From contig JAHEZL010000001.1 in NCBI GenBank assembly GCA_023251095.1, forward strand, positions 195,871 through 259,870: a stretch of 64,000 nt of DNA, written 5' to 3'. Under the pieces are notes generated by a model. That model saw only the letters and a list, made by a program, of their open reading frames with translations. It ran no database searches and was not told the DNA's origin. The position numbers and the translations under genes are program-made. Source of the stretch: Flavobacteriales bacterium. GTDB lineage: Bacteria; Bacteroidota; Bacteroidia; Flavobacteriales_C; GCA-002722245. Below, piece by piece: positions 24,248-33,180 of this stretch. Every line of letters begins with the position of its first letter. Positions within the stretch are counted from its first letter, which is position 1.

Positions 24248-25921
24248 CTACTTGCTTATCTTATTATTGAATTTGTATTTTGATTGCACGACTAATTTTC
24301 CGTCTTTGTTCCATACTTTAAAACTGCCGTGTTTCATATCGTTTTTGTAATTGGCCTCACTTTGTTTTTGTCCGTTTTCAAAATACGCCAACGACTTCCC
24401 TTCCAGCTTTCCTTTTTTGAAAGTCATTTCCTGAAATTTCCCTCCCAAAGGATAATAAACAGTCCACTTTCCATCTTTAATTCCCATCACATAAGTTCCT
24501 TCATCAATCACACTCCCTTTGTCGTTAGTGTTTTTCCAAGGACCATTCAAAGTATCATTTTTGTATCCGCCTTCAATTTCAACAATTCCCGATTCATACC
24601 ATTTCTGATAAGTTCCGTTCTTTTTTCCGTTGGAATAAGCTGTTAGATAATCCTGTTTTCCGTTTTGATACCAACCCGACCATTTTCCATCCATGATGCC
24701 ATCCTTGAAAGATCCTTGTTCTTTCATTTTTCCATCGTTGTACCAGGAAGTCCAAACGCCATTTTCTTTATCATTTTTAAATTCACCTTCATGTTCTTTT
24801 GCACCATCTTCATAAAACACCTGCCACAAGCCTTCTCTTTTGTCGCTTACAAATTTCCCTTTTTTCAATACTTTACCATCAGGGTAGAAATAAGTCCATT
24901 CACCATCTTTCAAATCCTCTTTGAAAAAAGCAAGGTGCTCTATTTTTTCTCCGCCCGGAAAATAATAGATCCATTTCCCATTGCGTTTACCTTCTGTGAA
25001 AAAACCTTCCATGCGTTTTTTACCATTGGCATACCATATCCACAAACTGTCTTCTACTCCGTATTTATAAAATCCTTCTCCTTCTTTCTGTCCGTTGTAT
25101 AAAAAATTCTCCCATTTACCATGTTCCTTATCAAAGGAATAATGTGTGAAGGATTTCAATTGTCCGTTGGTGTAATAAGTTTTATAAACACCATTCAGCT
25201 TTGCAACTCTGTATTCTATCTCGCTCCAGATGGTTCCGTCTTCGTACCACGATTTCATGATACCGTCGGCAAATCCACCTGCCAAAGGAGTTTCGGTTTT
25301 CTTTGCCCCATCATTATAAAACTCCAGCAGAGTTCCTTCACCCTCTTTCACCATTTGTTTTCCTTTAGGATCGAAGTAAGAATCCACTTGCTCTTTCCCT
25401 CTGAAAAAACGAGCCTCTTTCATTTTTTTTCCGTCGCGATACCAAAAAGCAAAAGAGCCGTCTTTATCACCATCCACATAAAATCCTTCCCATTCTTTTT
25501 GTCCGTTTTCAAAATAAGAAATCCATTTTCCTGTTCTTTGATCTTCTTTGTAAGCCCCTTGTAATCTAATGTTTCCGTTGTTATACCAACCTGTATAATC
25601 TCCAATCCTTTTTCCGGCACGAAAGGATCCTTCATCCTCTTTTTTTCCGTTTTCATAAAACAGCACCACTTTGCCGTAATACCTTCCGTAGTTGAATTCT
25701 GCTTCCTGTTTTAATTGGCCGTTAGGATACCAATACATCCATTTCCCATGTTCAAAACCATCAAAATAATCGCCTTCACTTTCTTTTTGAGTAGGATTGC
25801 TTTTGTAAAAATTCACGAAATGCTCCAGTTGTTGTTCGGGAGTAATAGTGACTGAACTTTTTTGAGCAAAAGCCGCAGAGAACAACACATTCAGGGAGAG
25901 AAAAAGCAATACTTTTTTCAT
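24248..25921 (-). CDS. Secreted MORN-repeat protein (YwqK-like)
   Basis: A 557-residue protein with signal peptide MKKVLLFLSLNVLFSAAFAQ. From residue about 50 to the end it is a continuous array of roughly 20-23-residue repeats of the form DGKWxxYYxNGxxKxEGxF, more than twenty in number. Such MORN-type repeats are often annotated as 'toxin-antitoxin system YwqK family antitoxin', but the evidence for an antitoxin role is weak. A secreted or periplasmic elongated beta-structure that binds a partner or membrane is more likely. No sorting domain is present at the C-terminus. It follows the glucosidase gene's direction with a 53-bp gap, so they may be cotranscribed. Confidence 0.88.
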   Translation of the reverse strand: MKKVLLFLSLNVLFSAAFAQKSSVTITPEQQLEHFVNFYKSNPTQKESEGDYFDGFEHGKWMYWYPNGQLKQEAEFNYGRYYGKVVLFYENGKKEDEGSFRAGKRIGDYTGWYNNGNIRLQGAYKEDQRTGKWISYFENGQKEWEGFYVDGDKDGSFAFWYRDGKKMKEARFFRGKEQVDSYFDPKGKQMVKEGEGTLLEFYNDGAKKTETPLAGGFADGIMKSWYEDGTIWSEIEYRVAKLNGVYKTYYTNGQLKSFTHYSFDKEHGKWENFLYNGQKEGEGFYKYGVEDSLWIWYANGKKRMEGFFTEGKRNGKWIYYFPGGEKIEHLAFFKEDLKDGEWTYFYPDGKVLKKGKFVSDKREGLWQVFYEDGAKEHEGEFKNDKENGVWTSWYNDGKMKEQGSFKDGIMDGKWSGWYQNGKQDYLTAYSNGKKNGTYQKWYESGIVEIEGGYKNDTLNGPWKNTNDKGSVIDEGTYVMGIKDGKWTVYYPLGGKFQEMTFKKGKLEGKSLAYFENGQKQSEANYKNDMKHGSFKVWNKDGKLVVQSKYKFNNKISK

Positions 25922-26023
25922 GCAAATTAATTTGGAATCTAAGAAAGCGATTATATCCCGAAAATCGCGGGGAATGACGGGTATTTTTTGAACATTGTTA
26001 TAAACAGGAAGAGCCGAACAGAA

Positions 26024-26788
26024 CTATTTTGTCGCGATATAAAACAAATCGAAACAACCATCCTTTGCTTCAGCGATGAAATAATCTTCCATTTTAATAT
26101 CGGAAACCAAACCTGTATTTTGCTGCAACAACTTTTTGCGATTTCGGCGATTCATAAAATCATAAGGAATCTGAAGCATCCAGCGCGGTAGTCGGTATTG
26201 CAATTTAAAAATATCAAAGCGTGTTATTTTTTCTACCGAAGCTTTGTTTTTATTGTAGTAATCCATGATTTTCTGATTACCAAAAACACCCTTTGCTTCC
26301 ACAGTGGAAAAATATTTCCCCAGCAATGTTTTCAATTGCTCAATGGTATATTCACGAACATGCCACGGATTGCGGGTAATCGACATTTTAATATTGGGAG
26401 TGGTGACAATGTATTTTCCTCCCGGTTTTAAAACACGCGCGATTTCTTTGACATATAGATTATCATCCTCAATGTGTTCTATCACTTGAAAAGAAACAAC
26501 AAAATCCAGACTGCTATCTGCAATCCCCTCCAGTGGCGGCACATTCATCAACTTAACTTTCACATTGGCAGGAAATTCTTTTTCATGCGCAGGCGACGGA
26601 TATTTATCAACTCCCAAATAAGAATCTGCATTACCGGCAAGATATTTCACCCCATAACCTTCACCATAACCAACTTCCAAAACAGCGCCCTTCACTTGTT
26701 TTGCAGCCTCAACATAAGCGAGAACACTGCGTTGAAAAACATAATTGTCTGATAAATCCTGGGCTGATACTCTTTCGGCTGTTTGCAT
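26024..26788 (-). CDS. Class I SAM-dependent methyltransferase
   Basis: A 254-residue protein starting MQTAERVSAQDLSDN. Motif I VLEVGYGEGYGVKYLA, an acidic D in YLGVDKYPSP, and IADSSLDFVVSFQVIEHIEDDNLYVKEIARVLKPGGKYIVTTPN (motifs IV-V) define a small-molecule or polysaccharide-type methyltransferase. The C-terminal part is basic. The frame can be extended upstream to 26830, but the extra 14 residues are encoded by a dispersed-repeat-like sequence and are not likely translated. Substrate is unknown. It stands between the MORN protein and the GldK-like gene. Confidence 0.87.
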   Translation of the reverse strand: MQTAERVSAQDLSDNYVFQRSVLAYVEAAKQVKGAVLEVGYGEGYGVKYLAGNADSYLGVDKYPSPAHEKEFPANVKVKLMNVPPLEGIADSSLDFVVSFQVIEHIEDDNLYVKEIARVLKPGGKYIVTTPNIKMSITRNPWHVREYTIEQLKTLLGKYFSTVEAKGVFGNQKIMDYYNKNKASVEKITRFDIFKLQYRLPRWMLQIPYDFMNRRNRKKLLQQNTGLVSDIKMEDYFIAEAKDGCFDLFYIATK

Positions 26789-26876
26789 ATTTGGGGTTTG
26801 TGTGGCTAAAATACATACCGAACACGTCATTGCGAAATTTTTGTACCCAAAAATGAAGTAAACTTTATCTCACTTT

Positions 26877-26899
26877 AGATCCTGAAACAAGTTCAGGAT
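26877..26899. repeat. Short hairpin repeat, partner of a copy at 29044-29061
   Basis: ATCCTGAA-ACAAG-TTCAGGAT is a perfect 8-bp hairpin. An 18-bp part, AGATCCTGAAACAAGTTC, recurs inverted at 29044-29061, on the other side of the GldK-like gene. Sequences such as TCATTGCGA just upstream (26827-26835) belong to the same kind of dispersed intergenic repeats. Confidence 0.7.
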
Positions 26900-26953
26900 G
26901 ACATTAGTAGTTATTACCCGAGAAACGGAGTAGATTTCAAGAAGAACTCAATG

Positions 26954-28792
26954 CTAATATTGTTTGAGAACTATTCTCTCCTTTGACATTTCCATTATTC
27001 GATAGCGAACCCGATAGCCCTGCAATACAGTATTGCAGTTTAAGTTTACAAAAGCAAGATCACAAGATTGAATTTCAATTTGATTTCCCACATTGGCATT
27101 CTTAGGATCAAAAACCAATATTATCTCATCACCTTTACAAGCATCATCAATATTTTGAATCCTGTAGTTTTTAGAATTGAATTTAATTAAAGAATAATCA
27201 GGCCTGTCGAAATGAAAGCCCTTACTCAATAATGTTGCAGTATCAATATTTAGTTTCACTCTTACCACATAACGAAATCCCACTGTACAATATGCCGAAT
27301 CCGGATCAACGAAAGCTTTGGCATAAGCACCATCCATCGCCTGATCCAACTGAATAGAAATTCTTTCATCAGACCAGTTGGCACCAATAATCATCTTGCC
27401 GTTTTTATCGTTTCGGCTATCGTAATAGCGCTCTATCTCACTAATGATTTTTTCTTCAACAGTATTGCTTGCCTGCAGCATTTGCTGGCGTTTCCAGAAC
27501 AATGGTGCCCAGTCGGAGTAATTCATGCTAGTCCATTCAGAAACATTGTTACCCATATTGGAAATGCCTTTTTTGTTGGTGTTGTATATTTTCATAGTAG
27601 GGCGATCATTCCAACGGTCATAGCCAGAAGGCAAAGTATGCAATCCCCCATCTTCTACCAAATTACCCGGAGTGATTCCATTTCGGTATAAGAGCGCTCT
27701 TAATTGCTCAGGGCCGGCCCCAGAATCCCCATTCCAGTATAGATTGCTATAGCGCAGATCTGTAAGGTAATTCCTGTCAACATAATTATATTTTGAATTA
27801 GGCTCAAATTCCTTTGATTCCATTATAGAGGTTTCCCATTCATGTAAAGATGGCAGATCCACCTCTATTATTATATTAGGATTCTGCAAAGCAACTTCCT
27901 TCTGTATTTGTGCTTTTTTCCAATGACAATAAGCCAAAGCCTGCTCATAAGTAATGCCCACTACCGGGTAATGATCGTAAACAGGGTGCCAGAAGTACAT
28001 CTTATCCATTGGTTCATTGAAAGAAAAATTAAACTGCTTTACCCATGAATTAGTGTCGGGATATATACTTAAACTCTTTCCGTTAAAGTTGTATTGGATT
28101 TTTGCCGCATCAATTTGTTTGTTTTTATAAAACCGTTCTGTTTCAAGATGAAATAAAAAAATCAATGGTTCTATATTGTCTTGGCTTTCCCAATCAATTT
28201 TTTCTTTCCAATTTAAAAGCGTGTCTTTACCCGTGATAATCAAATGCTTTCCTCCAAGGGATTTTTTAGCTAATGAATCAATCACATGTCTTACGAATTC
28301 TCGATATTCAAAATTAGTAACTTCTGTCTTTTTGAAATAAAAAGGTTGAAAGTATTTTGAAAAATCGGTGGGTGGAATTGAATCGAAAAACAAGGCTGAA
28401 TAATCATAAGAATAAAACAGGTTGTTTGTATCCACAGTATAGCGAAATGAGTTGGGAAAGTTCGGAGCATCCACTATTCTTTCATCCACATTAGCATTGT
28501 CGCCAAACCTGTTTATAATCAGCTGCCCAGGATTGAAATAAACAAAGTCTTTAGAGACCTTCTTCATAGGTTTACCCTTATAAACTTTAATAGGAACTAC
28601 ATTCGGGGAAAATGGCTTTTTAGAACAATAATATGTCGATGGCATTTCCATATCCCAGCTCGGACGAACAGTTAAAGTATATCCTCTAAAATTCTTTAAT
28701 TCAATAGAATCAACAAGCAATTGGAATTCCTGATCTTTTTGCCCGTAAAGAACATTCGTCAGAACTATAAAAACAAATGCGATTTTTCTCAT
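26954..28792 (-). CDS. GldK/GldJ-like protein with FGE-sulfatase-type domain
   Basis: A 612-residue protein with a signal peptide (MRKIAFVFIVLTNVLYGQ) and no lipobox cysteine. Its centre has the formylglycine-generating-enzyme-like fold of gliding-motility proteins: KTEVTNFEYREFVRHV, then SIYPDTNSWVKQFNFSFNEPMDKMYFWHPVYDHYPVVGITYEQALAYCHWK. These motifs recur in GldK/PorK, an outer-membrane ring component of T9SS, and GldJ. Here gldL, gldM and gldN are absent, so it is an unlinked paralog. No FGE cysteine motif is visible. A role at the T9SS or cell surface is inference from similarity. Confidence 0.8.
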   Translation of the reverse strand: MRKIAFVFIVLTNVLYGQKDQEFQLLVDSIELKNFRGYTLTVRPSWDMEMPSTYYCSKKPFSPNVVPIKVYKGKPMKKVSKDFVYFNPGQLIINRFGDNANVDERIVDAPNFPNSFRYTVDTNNLFYSYDYSALFFDSIPPTDFSKYFQPFYFKKTEVTNFEYREFVRHVIDSLAKKSLGGKHLIITGKDTLLNWKEKIDWESQDNIEPLIFLFHLETERFYKNKQIDAAKIQYNFNGKSLSIYPDTNSWVKQFNFSFNEPMDKMYFWHPVYDHYPVVGITYEQALAYCHWKKAQIQKEVALQNPNIIIEVDLPSLHEWETSIMESKEFEPNSKYNYVDRNYLTDLRYSNLYWNGDSGAGPEQLRALLYRNGITPGNLVEDGGLHTLPSGYDRWNDRPTMKIYNTNKKGISNMGNNVSEWTSMNYSDWAPLFWKRQQMLQASNTVEEKIISEIERYYDSRNDKNGKMIIGANWSDERISIQLDQAMDGAYAKAFVDPDSAYCTVGFRYVVRVKLNIDTATLLSKGFHFDRPDYSLIKFNSKNYRIQNIDDACKGDEIILVFDPKNANVGNQIEIQSCDLAFVNLNCNTVLQGYRVRYRIMEMSKERIVLKQY

Positions 28793-28829
28793 CTAGAATC
28801 AGTGTTAAGTTTACTGCAACATCCTTTTT

Positions 28830-28837
28830 CAAAAATA
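28830..28837 (-). promoter_or_regulatory. Putative -7 box of the GldK-like gene
   Basis: TATTTTTG on the minus strand is a full match to TAnnTTTG, about 37 nt before the ATG. No clear TTG lies 19-21 nt further upstream. Confidence 0.4.
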
Positions 28838-28898
28838 ATAAAATAAAGGCGATGAACATTAACTACAAGGTCTAACTGGATAATTTAAATTCGCCCCG

Positions 28899-28964
28899 AC
28901 GACTGCTCCATTAGTGAACCGATACCTAATCAGAACAGCCTGAACGCAGCTATAAAGCAGTCGT
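28899..28964. other. Possible structured RNA or large hairpin between recA and the GldK-like gene
   Basis: ACGACTGCT (28899-28907) pairs with AGCAGTCGT (28956-28964), 9 bp perfect. Inside, ATTAG (28910-28914) pairs with CTAAT (28926-28930) and a CAG/CTG pair may close a third hairpin, giving a three-way-junction shape. The 404-bp gap around it has no gene. It otherwise holds the GldK-like promoter, a repeat copy and the recA terminator. No known RNA family is recognised. Confidence 0.35.
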
Positions 28965-29043
28965 GAACCAACTGTTTTTTGAACTAAATATTCTGAACCA
29001 CCTCTAAATGAATGGATTCGTGAAAACACAGACTAGTTATATC

Positions 29044-29061
29044 GAACTTGTTTCAGGATCT
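29044..29061. repeat. Inverted 18-bp copy of the 26877 repeat
   Basis: GAACTTGTTTCAGGATCT is the exact reverse complement of 26877-26894. The left arm of the hairpin is degenerate here. The copy lies 11 bp before the recA terminator. Confidence 0.65.
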
Positions 29062-29071
29062 CGATAATATC

Positions 29072-29101
29072 ACAAAAAAGAAACGCGTCTTACGACGCGT
29101 C
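29072..29101 (-). terminator. Terminator after recA
   Basis: On the minus strand ACGCGTC-GTAA-GACGCGT is followed by TTCTTTTTT. It lies about 95 nt past the recA stop. Confidence 0.85.
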
Positions 29102-29196
29102 TCTCTTAATCAACCATTAAAATTTTATGTTCTCTTTAACAAGAAGCTATGGCGTAACTTCCAATCAAAAGTTGTGAACCTAAAACTTTAAACTCT

Positions 29197-30225
29197 TTAT
29201 GCTTTCGGCTTCAAAGCCTCCACCACTTTTACTTCTATTTCTTCAGCCAGCTCATGATTGTCTTCCAACAATTGTTTTACAGCATCACGACCTTGTCCGA
29301 GTTTGGTATCACCGTAAGCAAACCATGATCCTGATTTTTTAATCACATTCAGTTCTACTCCAAGATCAATCACCTCACCTATTTTAGAAATTCCTTTACC
29401 GTAAATTATATCAAATTCTGCTTTTTTGAAAGGAGGAGCCACTTTATTTTTCACAATTTTCACTCTCGTTCTGTTTCCATAAACCTCTTCTCCCTCTTTT
29501 AATTGTCCGATTTTACGAATATCAATACGTATAGAAGCATAGAATTTCAAGGCATTACCACCTGTTGTTGTTTCAGGATTACCGAACATCACACCAATTT
29601 TCTCACGCAGCTGATTAATGAAAATCACGCAACATCCGCTTCTACTGATGGTAGCCGTTAATTTTCTTAAAGCTTGCGACATCAAACGGGCGTGTAAACC
29701 CATTTTTGAATCACCCATCTCTCCTTCAATTTCCGCTTTTGGCGTTAAGGCCGCAACAGAGTCAACAATCAACAAATCTACCGCTCCGGAGCTGATGAGA
29801 TTATCCGCAATTTCCAAAGCCTGCTCACCATTATCCGGTTGAGAGATCAAAAGATTATTGGTATCAACACCCAACGCTTCCGCATAAGAACGATCGAAAG
29901 CATGTTCTGCATCAATAATAGCAGCAATTCCACCTTTCTTTTGAACCTGAGCAATGGCATGAATAGCCAAGGTAGTTTTACCGGAAGATTCAGGTCCGTA
30001 AATTTCAATCACTCTTCCTTTAGGAAAACCACCCACTCCCAAAGCAATATCAATAGATACTGATCCGGAAGAGATTACTTCCATTGGCTCTATGGCAGTG
30101 TCGCCCATGCGCATTACCGAACCTTTACCAAAAGACTTATCCAGTCTTTCAATTGTCATTTGCAAAGCTTTAAGCTTTTCTGCATTTACCGAGTTTACCT
30201 CTTTTTCCTTTTCTTTTGCTGCCAT
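29197..30225 (-). CDS. recA: Recombinase RecA
   Basis: A 342-residue protein with Walker A GPESSGKT (77-84), [22 protein letters not shown] (Walker B and L1 region), and the L2 loop [20 protein letters not shown]. It forms ATP-dependent filaments on single-stranded DNA for recombination and the SOS response. Length is normal. The ATG lies two bases from the stop of bcp upstream, so the two are an operon. Shadow frames on the other strand were ignored. Confidence 0.98.
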   Translation of the reverse strand: MAAKEKEKEVNSVNAEKLKALQMTIERLDKSFGKGSVMRMGDTAIEPMEVISSGSVSIDIALGVGGFPKGRVIEIYGPESSGKTTLAIHAIAQVQKKGGIAAIIDAEHAFDRSYAEALGVDTNNLLISQPDNGEQALEIADNLISSGAVDLLIVDSVAALTPKAEIEGEMGDSKMGLHARLMSQALRKLTATISRSGCCVIFINQLREKIGVMFGNPETTTGGNALKFYASIRIDIRKIGQLKEGEEVYGNRTRVKIVKNKVAPPFKKAEFDIIYGKGISKIGEVIDLGVELNVIKKSGSWFAYGDTKLGQGRDAVKQLLEDNHELAEEIEVKVVEALKPKA

Positions 30226-30227
30226 AA

Positions 30228-30686
30228 TTAATAAGTTGATAAGATTTGTTGTGTGTGATTTTTAGTTTCTACTTTATTGAAAATTCTCTCTATGATTCCT
30301 TTTTCATTGATTATAAAAGTGGTTCTGATAATACCGTCGTATTCAATACCCATAAATTTTTTAGGTCCCCAAACATCGTAAGCATCAATCACTTTTCTGT
30401 CTTCATCCGCAATCAAACGGTAAGGCAATGAATACTTATTGATGAAATTGCGATGTCTTTTTTGTGAATCGGCACTTACACCGATTACTTCAAAACCCTT
30501 TTTCTTTAACTCTTTATAATTCTCCCCCAAATTACATGACTCCGCAGTACATCCCGGGGTATTGTCCTTGGGGTAAAAAAACAAAAGCACTTTTTTTCCG
30601 GCAAAGTCAGAAAGGGAAATGCTTTTTCCATTTTCATCCTTTCCTTGAAAGTCGGGGGCTTTATCTCCTGTTTTTAGTTTTGACAT
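30228..30686 (-). CDS. bcp: Thioredoxin-dependent peroxiredoxin (BCP type)
   Basis: A 152-residue peroxiredoxin starting [13 protein letters not shown]. The peroxidatic Cys46 and resolving Cys51 are in [12 protein letters not shown], the atypical 2-Cys pattern of bacterioferritin comigratory proteins. A longer frame to 30749 adds a hydrophobic, unconserved stretch; the internal ATG at 30686 fits the family. It reduces hydrogen peroxide and alkyl hydroperoxides using thioredoxin. It is the first gene of a bcp-recA unit, linking peroxide defence with DNA repair. Confidence 0.95.
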   Translation of the reverse strand: MSKLKTGDKAPDFQGKDENGKSISLSDFAGKKVLLFFYPKDNTPGCTAESCNLGENYKELKKKGFEVIGVSADSQKRHRNFINKYSLPYRLIADEDRKVIDAYDVWGPKKFMGIEYDGIIRTTFIINEKGIIERIFNKVETKNHTQQILSTY

Positions 30687-30922
30687 TATTTTTAACAATC
30701 TTGTGATTGATTTCTTAACAAATGAAAGGATTAAAATTATAAAAAGCAAAAGTTTTTGAAAAAATAAATGATTTGAAGTTTTACCGACTTATAAACAAAA
30801 TCGCATTTTTTCCTGCCATAGCAATGATTTTCATCGAAAAAAGAATCGGAAAATTAGCCTCATAAATTTCGAAACAGTTTATCAATATCGCCGTATGATG
30901 TTTCAATAATCCTTTCTATAAG

Positions 30923-31498
30923 ATGAAAAAACTCGATGCCAGAATCGCTTATCGCGATAAAAGAAATATACTTACCACCGAAAGAGTTGAAGAATTCAGT
31001 CAGCTCATTTTTAACAACTTCTTTAAACAATTCGATGCCAGTGACTATTCCTGCATCCATTATTTTAAAACAATCAGCAAGCTTAAAGAAGTAAACACCA
31101 AATATTTTGAAGAGGTGATGTATGAAAAATTCCCTCAGGTAAAAACCGCCACCAGCGTATCCGATATCAATTCTACTTTACTCACACATTATATAATAGA
31201 TCAAAACACCACTTTCAAAGAAAACCTTTTGCGAATCCCGGAACCTGTAAACGGCAAAAAAATCAGCGAAAAAGAAATAAGCTTAGTTATTGTTCCAATG
31301 TTTGCTTTTGATAAAGCAGGGCACCGTGTTGGTTACGGCAAAGGATATTACGACAGATTTTTAAGAGAACTAACCACTGACTGCGTGAAAGTTGGGGTTA
31401 ACTTTTTTCCGCCGGTGGATGTGATTGAAGACTTTGATACTTTTGATGTTGCGTTGAATTATTGCATCACACCTGAGAAAGTGTACAAATTCAAATAG
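30923..31498 (+). CDS. 5-formyltetrahydrofolate cyclo-ligase
   Basis: A 191-residue protein ending with the family's phosphate/folate-binding motif GHRVGYGKGYYDRFL, preceded by VIVPMFAFDKAG. The N-terminal R-x-x-Y-R-DKRN region also fits. It converts 5-formyl-THF to 5,10-methenyl-THF with ATP. It is convergent with the yciH-like gene, whose stop is three bases away, and divergent from bcp-recA with a 236-bp gap that contains no other recognisable feature. Confidence 0.93.
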   Translation: MKKLDARIAYRDKRNILTTERVEEFSQLIFNNFFKQFDASDYSCIHYFKTISKLKEVNTKYFEEVMYEKFPQVKTATSVSDINSTLLTHYIIDQNTTFKENLLRIPEPVNGKKISEKEISLVIVPMFAFDKAGHRVGYGKGYYDRFLRELTTDCVKVGVNFFPPVDVIEDFDTFDVALNYCITPEKVYKFK

Positions 31499-31501
31499 AT
31501 C

Positions 31502-31846
31502 TTATCCGCCTTTTCTGATTATCTGATAACCTTCTGCTTTTAGGAGCACTGTGATTTTATCACGGAAATCTCCCTGAATCATTATCTCATTGTCTTTTAC
31601 AGTACCACCTACTCCACATTTCGATTTCAGCATTTTTCCCAAAGCTTCCAGATCTTCTTCCTTTCCTACAAAACCTTCTACTAAAGAAACTGCTTTTCCT
31701 TTGCGGTTTCGTTTGTCCAGACTCACATATAACTTTTGCTGACGCGGCGGAAGGGTTTCGCCCTCTTCATTTTTATTGGTTTCAAACTCAAAATTCGGAT
31801 TGGTGGAATATACCGTGCCTAGTCTTTCTTTCCAGTCTTTTGCCAT
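31502..31846 (-). CDS. yciH: SUI1/eIF1-like translation factor (YciH family)
   Basis: A 114-residue protein with the SUI1 fold: LYVSLDKRNRKGKAVSLVEGF, then LGKMLKSKCGVGGTVKDNEIMIQGDFRDKITVLLKAEGY. YciH-type proteins resemble eukaryotic eIF1 and may influence initiation fidelity or ribosome function under stress. It is the last gene of a six-gene leftward operon and its ATG overlaps the stop of the YfiT-like gene (TAATG). Confidence 0.92.
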   Translation of the reverse strand: MAKDWKERLGTVYSTNPNFEFETNKNEEGETLPPRQQKLYVSLDKRNRKGKAVSLVEGFVGKEEDLEALGKMLKSKCGVGGTVKDNEIMIQGDFRDKITVLLKAEGYQIIRKGG

Positions 31847-32388
31847 TAGTTCCAGTTTTTTCGTTTTTTCAATTCAGTGATGTGCGCCAGATGATGATTG
31901 CAATGCCAGGAGTATAAAGCAACATTTACATATAAATAAATCTCTCTGCCGTGCTCGGGATGAACAAAGCTTTTATTCAAATCATTTTGATGAAGTGAAT
32001 TCAATAATACGGTCCATCGTGAATGAAGTCCTTCTATTAACTGCAATGAAGGACGGATATCCATTTTACTATCCGGAAGCTCAGCCCATTTGTCTTCCAT
32101 GTAAGGTTTAATGATTGGCTTTTCTTCTGTTATAGCCAACTTAAAACGAATGATGCTGTTCATGTGACTGTCGGCACAGTGATGAATTACTTGTCGGATG
32201 GTCCAGCCATCGGGACGGTATTGCGTATTCAATTGCTCATCAGACAAATGAAGCGTTTCTTTTTTTAATCTTTCAGGAAAAGATTGAATATCGGCAATCC
32301 ACTGCTTTACCAATTCATTAGAAAAACCATCAGGTCTTATAAATTTCCCGATAGGAAAACGCAATATTTCCAATTCCTGTTCTGTCAT
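31846..32388 (-). CDS. YfiT-type DinB-fold thiol transferase
   Basis: A 180-residue four-helix protein starting with the family motif EILRFPIGKF. Candidate metal ligands are in IRQVIHHCADSHMN and WHCNHHLAHI. YfiT/BstA-like enzymes transfer bacillithiol or act as metal-dependent hydrolases; Bacteroidota commonly carry them. Start and stop overlap or nearly touch the neighbouring genes, so it is part of the operon. The exact substrate is inferred from the family only. Confidence 0.9.
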   Translation of the reverse strand: MTEQELEILRFPIGKFIRPDGFSNELVKQWIADIQSFPERLKKETLHLSDEQLNTQYRPDGWTIRQVIHHCADSHMNSIIRFKLAITEEKPIIKPYMEDKWAELPDSKMDIRPSLQLIEGLHSRWTVLLNSLHQNDLNKSFVHPEHGREIYLYVNVALYSWHCNHHLAHITELKKRKNWN

Positions 32389-32391
32389 TTC

Positions 32392-33174
32392 TCAAATATA
32401 AATTTCTCCGGTTAAATATAACACAGCTTGCCCGCTCATTTCCACTCTATCGCCCAACATTTTGCATTTCAATATTCCACCACGGGAAGAAACCTGTTTG
32501 GCCAACATTTCTGTTTTTCCCAAACGTGCGCTCCAAAAGGGAATCAAACGCGTATGCGCAGAACCTGTCACAGGATCTTCATTAACGCCAATTTTAGGCG
32601 CAAACATTCTTGAAACAAAATCAAACTCTTTTCCTTTGGCTGTTACCACTACGGCTTTGGCATCCCACTCTATTATGTCATTGAAGTTGGGCTGCATATT
32701 TTTTATTTCTTCGTCGGAAGCGAATACTAGCAGGAAATAACTACTGTCGCGATAAGTTTCTGCAGGATTTATACCCAAAGCCTTTTTAAAATCATAAGTC
32801 AGATTAACCGCTTCAACCTTATTCACAGGAAAATTCAACGTGAACCAATCCTTATTTTTAGTCACCTCTAAAATTCCGCTTTTGCATTCAAACACAATTT
32901 TTTCTTCTTTGTAATTCAGTATTTCAAACAACACATAAGCAGAAGCCAAAGTTGCGTGGCCACATAAAGGAACCTCATCCGTTGGCGTAAACCAGCGGAT
33001 GTAAAATCCTTTTTCGTTTTTCACGAAGAAAGCTGTTTCAGCTAAATTATTTTCGGCGGCGATTTTTTGCATTTGTTCTTCCGGAAGCCATTGTTCCAAA
33101 GGAACTATTGCGGCGGGATTACCGGTAAAAACTTTGTCGGCAAAAGCATCGACTTGATAGATTTTTAGTTTCAT
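32392..33174 (-). CDS. PhzF-family epimerase/isomerase
   Basis: A 260-residue protein with the PhzF pattern: YQVDAFADKVFTGNPAAIVPLE at the N-terminus, NNLAETAFFV with the catalytic Glu, RWFTPTDEVPLCGHATLASAYVLFE, and DPVTGSAHT. The two halves form the diaminopimelate epimerase-like fold. Most PhzF homologs outside phenazine clusters have unknown substrates. It lies three bases before the YfiT-like gene and seven after the flavin-binding gene, all on the same strand. Confidence 0.93.
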   Translation of the reverse strand: MKLKIYQVDAFADKVFTGNPAAIVPLEQWLPEEQMQKIAAENNLAETAFFVKNEKGFYIRWFTPTDEVPLCGHATLASAYVLFEILNYKEEKIVFECKSGILEVTKNKDWFTLNFPVNKVEAVNLTYDFKKALGINPAETYRDSSYFLLVFASDEEIKNMQPNFNDIIEWDAKAVVVTAKGKEFDFVSRMFAPKIGVNEDPVTGSAHTRLIPFWSARLGKTEMLAKQVSSRGGILKCKMLGDRVEMSGQAVLYLTGEIYI

Positions 33175-33180
33175 AGAATA

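Noticed and set aside
24248-25921. Toxin-antitoxin system
   Set aside because: The MORN protein is secreted, and there is no toxin gene next to it.
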